Part shown: positions 1 through 8,092 of the stretch, one piece after another
Position numbering within the stretch: the first letter of the stretch is position 1
How the letters are laid out: the number at the start of each line of letters is the position of its first letter
Virus record (IMG/VR): IMGVR_UViG_3300047557_002645
Location: 1 to 42,928 of that record
Direction: 5' to 3' (one strand)
Length of the DNA stretch: 42,928 nucleotides
Source: a virus
The notes under the pieces: generated by a model
The model's database searches: none
Seen by the model: the letters and a program-made list of their open reading frames with translations, nothing else
Told to the model about the DNA's origin: nothing
Position numbers and translations under genes: made by a program

Positions 1-2
1 TT

Positions 3-548
3 TCGGAACTACGAAACGTCTTAAATAGCAAAGATCCGCAAATCGTCGAGGGTTATTCCAATTTCACAAAAAAAGAATTAAAAGGATATCTCTCATATAT
101 CGAAAGGATCATTTCTGATGCCGAGAAGATTGCCCATGTAACAAAAGTGACTCGCGCACCCAGGAAGAAAAAAGTCAAACCTGTCGATAAAGTCGTATCT
201 AAATTACAGTATAAAAAGGAAGACTCCGAATTCAAAATCGGATCAGTGAATCCTACCGAGATTGTAGGCTGCACCCAACTATGGGTCTTTAACACTAAGA
301 CACGCAAACTTGGTGTATACAATTCGATTGATGAATCTGGTCTTACGGTCAAGGGTACAACGATTCAGAATTATGATGAATCAACATCAATTCAAAAAAC
401 TCTCCGAAAACCTGATGTTACACTTCCAGAGTTATTAAAAGCAGGTAAAGTTGCATTGAGAAAATTATTGGGTAATATTAATGCAGTTGAACAGACATTG
501 ACAGGTAGAATTAATTCTGATACAATCCTAGTTAGGATTATCAAATAA
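3..548 (+). CDS. Conserved phage protein, C-terminal part (start lies upstream of the window)
   Basis: The frame is open from the first complete codon of the window, so this is the 3' part of a longer gene. The first internal ATG or GTG is not preceded by a convincing ribosome site. The visible 181 residues have a lysine/arginine-rich patch (TRAPRKKKVKPVDKV), then a compact domain with a QLWVFNTKTRKLGVY strand pattern and a C-terminal helix. Function is not recognised. It sits directly upstream of RNase H with an 8-base gap, so it is probably co-transcribed with the replication genes. The basic stretch would suit nucleic-acid binding, but that is inference. Confidence 0.8.
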   Translation, partial: SELRNVLNSKDPQIVEGYSNFTKKELKGYLSYIERIISDAEKIAHVTKVTRAPRKKKVKPVDKVVSKLQYKKEDSEFKIGSVNPTEIVGCTQLWVFNTKTRKLGVYNSIDESGLTVKGTTIQNYDESTSIQKTLRKPDVTLPELLKAGKVALRKLLGNINAVEQTLTGRINSDTILVRIIK

Positions 549-556
549 GGTATATT

Positions 557-1399
557 ATGATTCTCGTTGATCTAAATCAAGTTCTTCTTTCTGGTATCAT
601 GGCACAAATTTCAGATAGAAGTGTAAAAATTGAAGAAGGGCTGGTTCGACATCTTGTACTGAATATTCTCCGTACACATATCAAACAATTCAAATCGGAA
701 TACGGTGATGTTATTCTCTGTTGCGATAACAAACGGTATTGGCGCAAAGAATTTTTCCCTTTCTACAAAGCAGGCCGCAAAAAGTCGAGAGAAAAGAGTG
801 ATCTTAATTGGCAACTAATTTTTGAGATTCTTGGTAAGATCAAACAAGAATTAAAAGATTATTTTCCCTATCGTGTCATTGATGTTGATGGTGCAGAAGC
901 GGATGATATTATTGGCACTCTTGCACCTAAATTCTCAAACCATGAAAAGGTTTTAATTCTGTCAAGTGATAATGATTTCCTTCAACTTCAAGTGCATAAA
1001 AATATTAAGCAGTATAATCCTGCAACAAAGAAGTTTGTTAAATCTGAAAATCCAATTGTCGAATTGAAAGAGAAAATTATTCGAGGAGATAAAGGTGATG
1101 GTATTCCTAATATCTTTTCACCTTCTGATTGTTTTGCGCTTGAACAACGTCAAAAAACAATTTCTAAAAATAAGCTTGAGCAGTTTCTGAATGAACATCA
1201 TTCACAATATGATGAACTCTCACGAATCGGTTTTTCCCGCAATCAAACGCTTATTGATTTGAATTGTATTCCCGATAACATTCGACAATCTATTTTGCAA
1301 ACTTATAATGATGTTAAAGTGCCGCCTAAATCCATGTTAATTAATTACTTCATGGAAAACAAACTCAAAAATCTAATGGAAGTTATAGAGGAATTTTAA
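557..1399 (+). CDS. rnh: RNase H, T4 type (5'-3' exonuclease of the FEN family)
   Basis: Removes RNA primers from lagging-strand fragments during phage DNA replication. The 280-residue protein shows the acidic metal-binding motifs of the T4 RNase H/FEN family in order: D5 in MILVDLNQ, the DGAEADDIIG block at about residues 111-120, SSDNDF at about 136-141, and the GDKGDGIPN helix-hairpin-helix start at about 178-186. Length is a little shorter than T4 RNase H (305 aa). The start has an AAGG ribosome site just upstream. The stop overlaps the next ATG (TAATG), indicating translational coupling. The helicase loader gp59 and gp32, partners on the lagging strand, are encoded at the far end of the window. 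Confidence 0.95.
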   Translation: MILVDLNQVLLSGIMAQISDRSVKIEEGLVRHLVLNILRTHIKQFKSEYGDVILCCDNKRYWRKEFFPFYKAGRKKSREKSDLNWQLIFEILGKIKQELKDYFPYRVIDVDGAEADDIIGTLAPKFSNHEKVLILSSDNDFLQLQVHKNIKQYNPATKKFVKSENPIVELKEKIIRGDKGDGIPNIFSPSDCFALEQRQKTISKNKLEQFLNEHHSQYDELSRIGFSRNQTLIDLNCIPDNIRQSILQTYNDVKVPPKSMLINYFMENKLKNLMEVIEEF

Positions 1400-1821
1400 T
1401 GAGAAAAAACATTTATGAAATCTTCGACGAATTCGAAGCGGCTAAAACTAAACAAGATAAAATTAATGTTTTGGCTAAAAACTGGACACCGACTTTGAAA
1501 TTGGTACTTCAACTAGCATATCGTCCAGAAGTACAATGGAAGTATAACGATTATCCAAAAGAATATAAAAAGCCTGATACATTACAAGGCGTTTCATTCG
1601 GTTCACTTGATACTGAATTGAGGCGTTTGTATATTTTTCAAAAAGGTAATCCAACCGCAGAGAAACTAACCGAGAAGAGGAGTAAAGAACTTCTTATTCT
1701 TGCGCTAGAAGCTCTTGAACCTCGTGAAGCGGATGTTGTTATTGGTATTTTTAAAAAGAATCTGGGGGTTAAAGGTTTGACTCCAAAATTTATTCGTGAT
1801 AATATTCCAGATATCCTATAA
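1399..1821 (+). CDS. Conserved T4-like phage protein (DUF6433-like)
   Basis: A 140-residue soluble protein beginning MRKNIYEIFDEFEAAKTKQ and ending with an all-helical segment (LILALEALEPREADVVIG). The overall pattern, including the KNWTPTLKLVLQLAYRPEVQW motif, matches a small family I know from T4-like marine phages, usually encoded close to RNase H and without a known role. The family name is from memory. The gene overlaps the rnh stop codon, so its product is probably made with RNase H; a replication accessory role is only suggested by position. Confidence 0.8.
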   Translation: MRKNIYEIFDEFEAAKTKQDKINVLAKNWTPTLKLVLQLAYRPEVQWKYNDYPKEYKKPDTLQGVSFGSLDTELRRLYIFQKGNPTAEKLTEKRSKELLILALEALEPREADVVIGIFKKNLGVKGLTPKFIRDNIPDIL

Positions 1822-1844
1822 ACTTTTAATTACGGAGTAAATAA

Positions 1845-2039
1845 GTGGCAAAATTCGTCGGCAAGTTTCGTCAAAATCGTAGTTATATGGACGATGAAGA
1901 TTACGGTAGAAGCTTTACAAAAAATAAAAAACGTAAGAAAGATGAATATCGAGAAATGCGTAAAATAAAACAGCGAAGTATCGAAGAGGGTGATTTCGAA
2001 TATGCCGACGAAGCTCCAAAACGAATGAAGTTGTATTAA
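1845..2039 (+). CDS. Small basic phage protein with GTG start
   Basis: A 64-residue, strongly charged protein (MAKFVGKFRQNRSYMDDEDY..., then a lysine/arginine-rich middle). GTG is the start, chosen because the ACGGAG ribosome site at 1832-1837 sits at the right distance and no ATG is available. Function is not recognised. The 3' end of the gene carries the left half of the GTTG-N8-CAAC dyad of the next promoter. Confidence 0.7.
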   Translation: MAKFVGKFRQNRSYMDDEDYGRSFTKNKKRKKDEYREMRKIKQRSIEEGDFEYADEAPKRMKLY

Positions 2040-2076
2040 AACAACACTTGACAAGGTCTATCATTCATGCTACAAT
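2030..2076 (+). promoter_or_regulatory. Sigma70-type promoter with GTTG-N8-CAAC dyad
   Basis: GTTG (2030-2033), 8 bases, CAAC (2042-2045), 2 bases, TTGACA (2048-2053), 17 bases, TACAAT (2071-2076). It places transcription start near 2083 and supports ATG 2101 as the start of the next gene. It is the first member of the dyad-promoter family that recurs across the window. Confidence 0.85.
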
Positions 2077-2100
2077 GTAGCTTTGATGGAGTGATTATTA

Positions 2101-2426
2101 TGCTAATCTATGGTCGTACAGAAAAGTCTAAGCCAAAACTCAAGCCTCGAAAAGAGCGTGAAGAATATGAAGCTTGGCTCAAAAAACACCAAGTTAACAA
2201 ACCTGTTACTTTTGGTAAACCTGTTTCTTCAATCAAAATTCCCCCTGGTCGTTCGACCACTAGGCATATACCTTCCGTTGACTCCGGTTTTGCTGTAGCG
2301 GCTGCACCGCCCCGTAAAGTTTACACTGGTAACAAAATTATTGGCATCGGAACCCTACATAAATCGAATGCGGTGCCAATTTTCTCAGATGAAGAAGCAA
2401 AAGATATTGCAAAAATGCGGAGATAA
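2101..2426 (+). CDS. Conserved phage protein of unknown function
   Basis: 108 residues starting MLIYGRTEKSKPKLKPRKER. An upstream in-frame ATG at 2067 is rejected because it lies inside the -10 region of the promoter at 2030-2076; the ATG at 2101 follows a GGAG ribosome site at 2088. The protein has a basic N-terminus, a proline/glycine-rich centre (SIKIPPGRSTTRHIPS) and a short C-terminal helix ending DIAKMRR. The centre looks unstructured, as in scaffold or adaptor peptides. I do not recognise a function. Confidence 0.8.
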
Positions 2427-2428
2427 GA

Positions 2429-2659
2429 ATGGAACAACAAGCCTGGCAACAACTTACACAAATTATTCAAGATTGGGTCAATCCTCAAGAAATTTATTTT
2501 GGAATTGGTGAAATTACTGATGCGGAAGATGGCTCAGGTGACGGAATTCTGACTTTTCCTGATGGTTTATGTGATAAAATGGGTTGGAACGAAGGAGATA
2601 CTCTTAATATTGAACTCCGGGACGGAAATACGATTGTGTTGTATAAAAAATACGAATAA
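2429..2659 (+). CDS. AbrB/SpoVT-type small DNA-binding-like protein
   Basis: 76 residues. The C-terminal half reads GDGILTFPDGLCDKMGW, then NEGDTLNIELRDGNTIVLYKK, the swapped-hairpin beta pattern of AbrB/MazE/SpoVT domains (strand, 'lP..l....gw..Gd.l.i', strand). Such domains usually bind DNA as dimers and act as transition-state regulators or antitoxins. No toxin gene is adjacent. It lies 2 bases after the previous gene and shares its promoter. It is one of the candidates for a protein acting at the dyad operators, but that link is speculation. Confidence 0.7.
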   Translation: MEQQAWQQLTQIIQDWVNPQEIYFGIGEITDAEDGSGDGILTFPDGLCDKMGWNEGDTLNIELRDGNTIVLYKKYE

Positions 2660-2671
2660 AAACAAGAAAAT

Positions 2672-2700
2672 TTGACTTTTTTCTCAAAAAATGCGATAAT
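2672..2700 (+). promoter_or_regulatory. Sigma70-type promoter for the VWA-protein gene
   Basis: TTGACT (2672-2677), 17 bases, GATAAT (2695-2700). It sits in the short gap before the 716-residue VWA protein and has no GTTG/CAAC dyad, so that gene may be controlled differently from the dyad-promoter genes. Confidence 0.75.
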
Positions 2701-2737
2701 TTAGTCTGAAAATCACTAAAAACGCAAGGAAATTCAC

Positions 2738-4888
2738 ATGCTAATCGATTCCAAGTCAAATCTAGCCCGTCTGATGGCGACCGAGAACATTCTTATCGAA
2801 CAAAAAAAGACTCAGACTGCATATTTTGACATTAAAAATCGAATTTTGACGATTCCTATTCTTAACGGCAACCTTTCTCCCGAACTTTATGACCTCCTTC
2901 TCGGGCATGAGGTCGGACACGCACTAGAAACGCCCGCCGAAGGCTGGCACGATTCGATTGTCGACCTTAAAGTTGACCGCACCATTCTGAATGTGTGTGA
3001 AGATGCTCGCATCGAGAAAAAAATCAAACGCAAATTTCCTGGTATTCGTATCTCTTTTGTCAAAGGATACAAAGAACTGATGGAAATGGATTTCTTCGGT
3101 GTAAAAGAACAAAACCTCAATGACCTTAACTTTATTGACCGAGTGAATCTATACACTAAAGGTGGTGCTGCACAAGGTATTGAATTTCTTGCAGAAGAAA
3201 AAGTTCTTCTAGAGGAAGTTGAGAACGCCGAAACCTTTCAAGAAACTGTTGAAGTTGCGATTAAAATCCAAGACTTCATGAAAAAAGAACTTCAATCTAA
3301 AACACAGTCATCTTCAAACGTGATGGATTTTGAAGATGATGAAGGTGTATTTGAAGAATCTGAAGATCCTTTCTTTGGTGATGAAGGAGAATTCGACGAA
3401 GATTTTGGTAATACAGAAACAACCCTTAAAAAGAAAGCCCAAGGGCAATCAAAAGATGGGTCTTCAGAAAAAGAAGTGAAAACCCTCGGGCGTCAAGGCT
3501 CTTCTGGTTCATCATTGAATCGCATTCAAGCAAATACCGACAAAAAGTTCCGGGAAAAAGAAAAGGAACTTTATTCGAAAGAAAATAAAGGTGTCGTTTA
3601 TGCTAATGTTCCAAAAATTGACATGAATGCAACCATATACTCTTATGAAGAACTTTTAAGCCACCTTCACAAACACCACTCGGAATGGGACTATATCAAA
3701 AAATTGACGCAAGAAATGGTGAAGGACTATACGAAGCTCAAAAATGAATCCACAAAAGTGGTTTCTTATCTTGTCAAAGAATTTGAACTTCGTAAAAATG
3801 CATCACAACTTTCTCGTGCAAAAGTCTCCAAGACAGGTGAATTGAACCTGACAAAGGTTCATGAGTATCGGTTCACTGATGATATCTTCAAACGCATGAC
3901 TACTGTACCCAACGGTAAGTCACACGGGCTTGTCATGTTTGTTGATTGGTCCGGTTCGATGCATCCGTATCTCGGTGCAACTTTTAAGCAACTTCTTAAT
4001 CTTACTTGGTTCTGCAAAAAGATTAATATTCCTTTTGAGGTTTATGCTTTCACTTCGCATCGGACCGAAGATAAAAAAATAATCGGAGAAAATTGCCCAG
4101 AACCAAAAATTGGTGACATATCAGTATCGACATTTTCTTTACTGAATATTCTTTCCAGTCGCATGAAGTCCAGAGAATTCACCGAAATGTCTTCTTATCT
4201 CCTTCGGTACGCCGTATCTGGGCAACAAGAATATGTGCCCCATATCCTACACCTCTCAGGTACTCCACTGAATGAGGCGATTATCTCTGCATTTGAAGTT
4301 GTTGAACAGTTTAAACAAAAGACAAAAGCCGAGATTGTCAATACCGTGTTTCTGACCGACGGTGAAGGATGTCGTTTGTATGGATATTTGACCGACCAAA
4401 AAGACGCCGAGACGAATTCGTACACACATTTCAAAGGCTGGTGCAATCGTCATATTTTTCGTGATACAGTAACAAAAGCTTGCTCTGAAATTGAGGAACA
4501 CAAATACAATGAATCACAGGCTCAAACGATTGCACTACTTAAACTTTTAAAAGCCCGAGTTGGTGGCAATATAATTGGGTTCTACATTGCAAGTTCACGG
4601 GATGCTCGCTCTGCACTGGCCTCATATGTTGACTCAAACAGAAATGACCGTACAAAAATCGAGGCACATATTCAAAGCCTTCGTAGAAACAAATTCACCT
4701 TTGTTGCAAACTCTGGGTACGACGAATATTATTTCCTTCGTTCAGATGGGCTTGATACCGATGATGAAGCAGAAATTGAAGTAAAAGCAAATACTACCCG
4801 TGGGCTCGTGAATGCGTTTTCTAAATATACGACCAATCGTATTGGTAATCGTTTGGTATTGAATCGTTTTATTAATTTAATTTCATAG
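2738..4888 (+). CDS. CobT-like VWA-domain protein with an HExxH zinc-peptidase-like motif
   Basis: 716 residues. The N-terminal part has HEVGH at residues 57-61, a zinc-metallopeptidase-type motif within an antirestriction/peptidase-like helix. The middle is very acidic and low in complexity (about 195-260). The C-terminal half holds a von Willebrand A domain with the metal-ion site DWSGS at residues 403-407 and a later FLTDGEG segment. VWA proteins of this kind (CobT, BchD, MoxR partners) work with AAA+ ATPases, and the window encodes a CobS-like ATPase at 22943-24112. T4-like aquatic phages often carry both. The likely role is an ATP-driven remodelling or insertase machine; its substrate is unknown. 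Start ATG 2738 follows AAGGAAA. Confidence 0.85.
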   Translation: MLIDSKSNLARLMATENILIEQKKTQTAYFDIKNRILTIPILNGNLSPELYDLLLGHEVGHALETPAEGWHDSIVDLKVDRTILNVCEDARIEKKIKRKFPGIRISFVKGYKELMEMDFFGVKEQNLNDLNFIDRVNLYTKGGAAQGIEFLAEEKVLLEEVENAETFQETVEVAIKIQDFMKKELQSKTQSSSNVMDFEDDEGVFEESEDPFFGDEGEFDEDFGNTETTLKKKAQGQSKDGSSEKEVKTLGRQGSSGSSLNRIQANTDKKFREKEKELYSKENKGVVYANVPKIDMNATIYSYEELLSHLHKHHSEWDYIKKLTQEMVKDYTKLKNESTKVVSYLVKEFELRKNASQLSRAKVSKTGELNLTKVHEYRFTDDIFKRMTTVPNGKSHGLVMFVDWSGSMHPYLGATFKQLLNLTWFCKKINIPFEVYAFTSHRTEDKKIIGENCPEPKIGDISVSTFSLLNILSSRMKSREFTEMSSYLLRYAVSGQQEYVPHILHLSGTPLNEAIISAFEVVEQFKQKTKAEIVNTVFLTDGEGCRLYGYLTDQKDAETNSYTHFKGWCNRHIFRDTVTKACSEIEEHKYNESQAQTIALLKLLKARVGGNIIGFYIASSRDARSALASYVDSNRNDRTKIEAHIQSLRRNKFTFVANSGYDEYYFLRSDGLDTDDEAEIEVKANTTRGLVNAFSKYTTNRIGNRLVLNRFINLIS

Positions 4889-4896
4889 GGCTAATT

Positions 4897-5457
4897 ATGG
4901 CTGTAAACATTCTCCGTGACGTACTTTCACAGAACTTGATTGACCGAATCTTTGCATGGAACGAAGAAACAAAAGGTGGTGATGTTTGGGCATCCAACCA
5001 AGTTAAGTGGTTGGATGTTCTTAAATATTCTACGACCGGGACGATTCTGTCCCGAGTTCTACCGGAAAACCTCCGAGCCGATATCTACAACGAGATTTAT
5101 AGCCGCGGTAAAATCAACTGGATGCCACAAACGACCTCAGCCCTTTTCTATATGGGCTTTCCTCTTTCCTGCGTCAACTGGCATCCAGACTTTCCTGAGT
5201 ATGATGCAATGTCAATTTACCTTTCACGAGAATGGGATTCAAATTGGGGTGGCTGGTTTGCATGGACAACCGAGAATGCTGGAAAAGATTTATCGCAGCC
5301 CTCTTTTAATGTTCCTTACGGGTATTTCTGGGCACCTCAATTTAACACGGCCATTCACTCAACCAACACAGAGTGGCATTCAACGACGCCGATTGCAGCC
5401 AATGCACCAGTTCGGTATTCAATTCAACTTTGGTTCTCGAAGAAGTCTACCGCCTGA
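4897..5457 (+). CDS. 2OG-Fe(II) oxygenase (prolyl-4-hydroxylase-like)
   Basis: 186 residues. The double-stranded beta-helix signature is visible: the iron ligands NWHPD (H96, D98), the distal histidine in EWHSTTP (H161), and the 2-oxoglutarate-binding arginine in PVRYSIQLWF (R173). Enzymes of this class hydroxylate protein side chains or nucleic-acid bases using 2-oxoglutarate, O2 and Fe(II). T4-like phages commonly encode several, mostly with unknown substrates. The gene starts 8 bases after the VWA gene and its TGA overlaps the following ATG, so it belongs to the same operon. A second oxygenase lies at 30218-30799. Confidence 0.85.
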   Translation: MAVNILRDVLSQNLIDRIFAWNEETKGGDVWASNQVKWLDVLKYSTTGTILSRVLPENLRADIYNEIYSRGKINWMPQTTSALFYMGFPLSCVNWHPDFPEYDAMSIYLSREWDSNWGGWFAWTTENAGKDLSQPSFNVPYGYFWAPQFNTAIHSTNTEWHSTTPIAANAPVRYSIQLWFSKKSTA

Positions 5458-5861
5458 TGCCAGTACAAAAAAAGACACTTAAAGCACACCTTATCAAGTA
5501 TCGAGATCCATATCTCCAGGATTACATCTGGTTCTGGATCAATCCAAACACAGGTAATAAAATCTCAGGTGACTTCTTTACACAAGAAGAAGCCGAAGAA
5601 TGGTTCCGAGAAATGATGTCAATCTATGACGAAGCAATTGGTCTGATCCGCCGAGTAAAAGACGGGCAGTTTTTCCAGCTAGAAGGATATCTGGAAGACC
5701 GAAACGTATCAATCAATAAGAACTGCCCCTTTGAACATACGATCCGTTCGCTTGAGACAGGTGAAAATGTACTGATTGTTAAAGTTCTTGGAATAGATCA
5801 AAACGACGCAAAGTACCGTGTTCAGAATTTCTATGACGTAAAGGAATGGGTGGAATCCTAA
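5457..5861 (+). CDS. Conserved phage protein of unknown function
   Basis: 134 residues starting MPVQKKTLKAHLIKYRDPYL. Start at 5457 is chosen because its A is the last base of the upstream TGA (TGATG coupling); an upstream in-frame ATG would run deep into the oxygenase gene. The protein looks soluble and alpha/beta, with a FFTQEEAEEWFREM helix. Function is not recognised. The stop lies at a CTAAATA late-promoter-like motif that precedes the next gene. Confidence 0.75.
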   Translation: MPVQKKTLKAHLIKYRDPYLQDYIWFWINPNTGNKISGDFFTQEEAEEWFREMMSIYDEAIGLIRRVKDGQFFQLEGYLEDRNVSINKNCPFEHTIRSLETGENVLIVKVLGIDQNDAKYRVQNFYDVKEWVES

Positions 5862-5897
5862 ATATAGGGTAAAACTACCCTATAAAAGGTATCCTTT
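5858..5897 (+). promoter_or_regulatory. Late-promoter-like CTAAATA plus perfect hairpin and ribosome-site dyad
   Basis: CTAAATA at 5858-5864 resembles the T4-type late promoter. It overlaps a perfect 9-bp inverted repeat, TATAGGGTA (5863-5871) and TACCCTATA (5876-5884) with loop AAAC. Right after it, AAAGG-TAT-CCTTT forms a second small dyad that contains the ribosome site of the gene at 5898. This is either a late promoter with a regulated leader or a weak terminator. Confidence 0.5.
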
Positions 5898-6959
5898 ATG
5901 TACACGCTGAATCTGAAAGAACCAGAAACTCCAAAAGAACTAAAAGAAGAAAGCCCTTTCAAGTATAGCTTTAAGAAATTCTTATCCGAAAGGATACTAG
6001 ATGAAGAACATTATGAATTTCTTACAGAAGAAGAAAAGGTTCAATCAAACACAAAAGGTGTCTTGCATGAACTTTTAGTGGGTTATCATCTAAACGGTAA
6101 AAATCATTTAGACAAACATCCTGACGTATTTGGTGATTCACCCAAACAGGCACATGACCGTCTTAAAAAGACTGTAACACCAGAACAATATAAAATGATG
6201 AATCAGCGAGCCGAAGCCGCTGCAAACGACATAAGAGGTAAGTTAAAAGGTGAAGTTCATTCAATTCACTGGACCTCAAAGCATGGTGACATTGAAAGAA
6301 CAACCGGTATCAAGTCCACGCAAAAAGAAGACGATTCGGATATCATCGTTTCAACGCGCCATCAGAACAAAATCCTACACCATGGAATTTCTCTGAAAGT
6401 AACCGACGGTCGCTCGGCTGTTCCCGTTTCCAATCCAGGGTTAGAATCGACCTATGGTGGAGATGAAATACTTGAGAAGCACCGACAAGCACTCAAAGAA
6501 AAATTTCCAGTCCTGAATAAACTCACCTCGGCCGACGATAGAAAGACTGAGATGTTATTCCGTCCACGCATGGAGCAACATGTCAAAGAACAAAACAAAA
6601 AAGTTTTAAATGACATAGCCGACCATCTTCATAATAAACTCTCACAGATGAGCCGAGAAGAATTTGTTCACCACATAAGAACACATGTACTTCATGCATT
6701 TGCAACACCCATGGAAAAACTCGGGCACGTGCATATCCGCCACACGACACACGGAAAGAGTAAATTCACTTTCCGTTCCCATGCACCATCAGAAGACCAT
6801 GAAGAAATACTGAATGATCCAGATAACATTACACATGAGAAATCCGGAACGGGTGTAGTCTTTAAACACAAAGGAAAAATCTTCGCTCGTCACCGCCTAA
6901 AATTTACAAGCCAAAGTGATCCACTCAGTTCCGTCAAAGGTTCTGGTTCTTACAATTAA
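5898..6959 (+). CDS. Conserved phage protein with a possible PD-(D/E)XK-like nuclease core
   Basis: 353 residues. The middle (about 130-180) contains DDSDIIVSTRHQN followed by HGISLKVTDG; a D-x(n)-SLK pattern of this sort is typical of phage restriction-endonuclease-like folds. The rest is helical and rich in histidine and lysine, and the C-terminus ends in GSGSYN. The catalytic assignment is tentative because I see no unambiguous upstream glutamate. Preceded by a late-promoter-like motif, so expression late in infection is possible; a structural protein with a nuclease-like fold is the alternative. Confidence 0.6.
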   Translation: MYTLNLKEPETPKELKEESPFKYSFKKFLSERILDEEHYEFLTEEEKVQSNTKGVLHELLVGYHLNGKNHLDKHPDVFGDSPKQAHDRLKKTVTPEQYKMMNQRAEAAANDIRGKLKGEVHSIHWTSKHGDIERTTGIKSTQKEDDSDIIVSTRHQNKILHHGISLKVTDGRSAVPVSNPGLESTYGGDEILEKHRQALKEKFPVLNKLTSADDRKTEMLFRPRMEQHVKEQNKKVLNDIADHLHNKLSQMSREEFVHHIRTHVLHAFATPMEKLGHVHIRHTTHGKSKFTFRSHAPSEDHEEILNDPDNITHEKSGTGVVFKHKGKIFARHRLKFTSQSDPLSSVKGSGSYN

Positions 6960-6981
6960 CAACTATAAAAAGGAAAGAAAA

Positions 6982-7215
6982 ATGGTAGAAGTCAAAGATA
7001 TCTCAACCGAAGGTAAGACCTGCAAGATTTACCAAGACGCAAATGGAACGTATGCCGTAGAGTTTATTGATGGTGAATTAGCCGTTATGGCTGGTGCATT
7101 TTCCACTGAAGCCCTCGCTGAAGCTAAAGGAGTCGAACTGATGGGTGCTGATCATATCTCTGGTGAAATGCTCGTAGGTGATGTACCTGTACCTGCTGAA
7201 GCTCCAACCGAATAA
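6982..7215 (+). CDS. Small acidic phage protein
   Basis: 77 residues starting MVEVKDISTEGKTCKIYQDA. Start 6982 is taken over an upstream in-frame ATG inside the previous gene because AGGAAAG lies 4-10 bases before it. The first 45 residues form a beta-rich unit; the C-terminus is acidic and proline-rich (VPVPAEAPTE). It is the last gene before a strong intrinsic terminator. Function is unknown. Confidence 0.75.
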   Translation: MVEVKDISTEGKTCKIYQDANGTYAVEFIDGELAVMAGAFSTEALAEAKGVELMGADHISGEMLVGDVPVPAEAPTE

Positions 7216-7224
7216 AATGGCACC

Positions 7225-7252
7225 GGAGGGCTCCGGGCCCTCCAAAAAAATT
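7225..7252 (+). terminator. Rho-independent terminator
   Basis: GGAGGGC (7225-7231), loop TCCGG, GCCCTCC (7237-7243), then a run of A and T. It closes the 1-7215 transcription unit exactly where base composition shifts to the GC-rich accessory block. The A-tract directly after the stem may also let it act in the other direction. Confidence 0.8.
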
Positions 7253-7255
7253 TTA

Positions 7256-7418
7256 TCCATAGCAAATTTCGAAAATACTCTTCCGGCCCCAGAAAATAAA
7301 TTTTAGAAAAAAAGAGTTTGGGCCATAGCACAAAATTACTTACACCACATAATTTTAAGGCCACTGCCCTCCAAATTTTAAGCTACTGCCGGAATGTGGC
7401 CTCCACGCAACACTCCAC
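7256..7418. other. AT-rich gene-free spacer at the composition boundary
   Basis: No gene is visible. The stretch has repeated AAATTTT-type tracts at roughly 20-40 base intervals, two copies of CCATAGCA, and a loose GGCCC/GGGCC pair. It separates the conserved block from the accessory block. It could be a bent or easily melted element, or simply a recombination junction. Confidence 0.4.
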
Positions 7419-7453
7419 CAACACTTGCCACAACCTGCTCCGACCGTCATACT
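7419..7453 (+). promoter_or_regulatory. Promoter with half dyad (CAAC-N2-TTGCCA)
   Basis: CAAC (7419-7422), AC, TTGCCA (7425-7430), 17 bases, CATACT (7448-7453). The left GTTG half-site is degenerate here. The leader that follows (CCATCCATG..., then ACGGAG) is shared with other promoters of the block. Confidence 0.65.
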
Positions 7454-7489
7454 CCATCCATGTCAACGAAAAACACAACGGAGCAGAAA

Positions 7490-7723
7490 ATGGCCAAGCG
7501 CCAAACCAAAGCCCAATTCAACCACGCCGTGGCTGATTCCATTATGACCACCTTCGTCGAAACCATCCGTGCGAAGCAAGCCAAGGAAGGTTATGACCGT
7601 GGCGATACCGCAGCATATGCCCTTGGCTACCTTCAGTCCATGATGGCGACCTTCATGGTGCAGCATCCCCAGATGATGGCTGATGTAGCCGACCGTCTGG
7701 CTCGCATCACCAACAAGGAGTGA
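7490..7723 (+). CDS. Small phage protein, first gene of the GC-rich block
   Basis: 77 residues, MAKRQTKAQFNHAVADSIMT..., mainly helical, ending ADRLARITNKE. Start 7490 follows GGAG with proper spacing; an earlier in-frame ATG at 7394 precedes the promoter and is rejected. Function is unknown. A 29-residue membrane peptide follows after 3 bases. Confidence 0.75.
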   Translation: MAKRQTKAQFNHAVADSIMTTFVETIRAKQAKEGYDRGDTAAYALGYLQSMMATFMVQHPQMMADVADRLARITNKE

Positions 7724-7726
7724 TCC

Positions 7727-7816
7727 ATGGATCGCCTGTATCCTTACGCTTACACGGTGGTCCTGGCCGCCGTGGTTGTGGTAGCAGCCCTTGACCTCTT
7801 CGTTTGGAGACCGTAG
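7727..7816 (+). CDS. 29-residue single-pass membrane peptide
   Basis: Reads MDRLYPYAYTVVLAAVVVVA and ends ALDLFVWRP. It has one hydrophobic segment (about residues 10-24) with short charged ends. An AAGGAG ribosome site lies 7 bases before the ATG and the gap to the previous gene is 3 bases, so it looks translated. Phages use such peptides as host-membrane effectors or lysis modulators; the role here is unknown. Confidence 0.6.
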   Translation: MDRLYPYAYTVVLAAVVVVAALDLFVWRP

Positions 7817-7824
7817 CAGGACGG

Positions 7825-7858
7825 CAACACTTGCCAGCCAGTCTGGTACCTGTACACT
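7825..7858 (+). promoter_or_regulatory. Promoter with partial dyad
   Basis: GTAG (7813-7816, one mismatch to GTTG), 8 bases, CAAC (7825-7828), AC, TTGCCA (7831-7836), 16 bases, TACACT (7853-7858). It serves the gene at 7889. Confidence 0.7.
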
Positions 7859-7888
7859 CCATCCATCGCAACCAATTAAGGAAACACC

Positions 7889-8089
7889 ATGAGCATGACA
7901 AGAAAAGACTTCGAAACCCTTGCCGACTCGATTTGCACTATCATGGACACCCACTGCCGGCTCCAGGCAGCCGTGGCGGTTGTCTCCGCTTGCGTTAAAC
8001 TGAATCCTCGCTTCGATACCCAGAAGTTTTTCGAGGCGTGTAACGTGGGCGTATCCACTTCCCGCGTGTATCACCTTCCCAAGGAGTAA
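7889..8089 (+). CDS. Small helical phage protein
   Basis: 66 residues, MSMTRKDFETLADSICTIMD..., with a cysteine-containing helical body and C-terminus STSRVYHLPKE. Start follows AAGGAAACACC. The tail can be read as a small helix-turn-helix-like end but evidence is thin. Function is unknown. Confidence 0.75.
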   Translation: MSMTRKDFETLADSICTIMDTHCRLQAAVAVVSACVKLNPRFDTQKFFEACNVGVSTSRVYHLPKE

Positions 8090-8092
8090 AGC

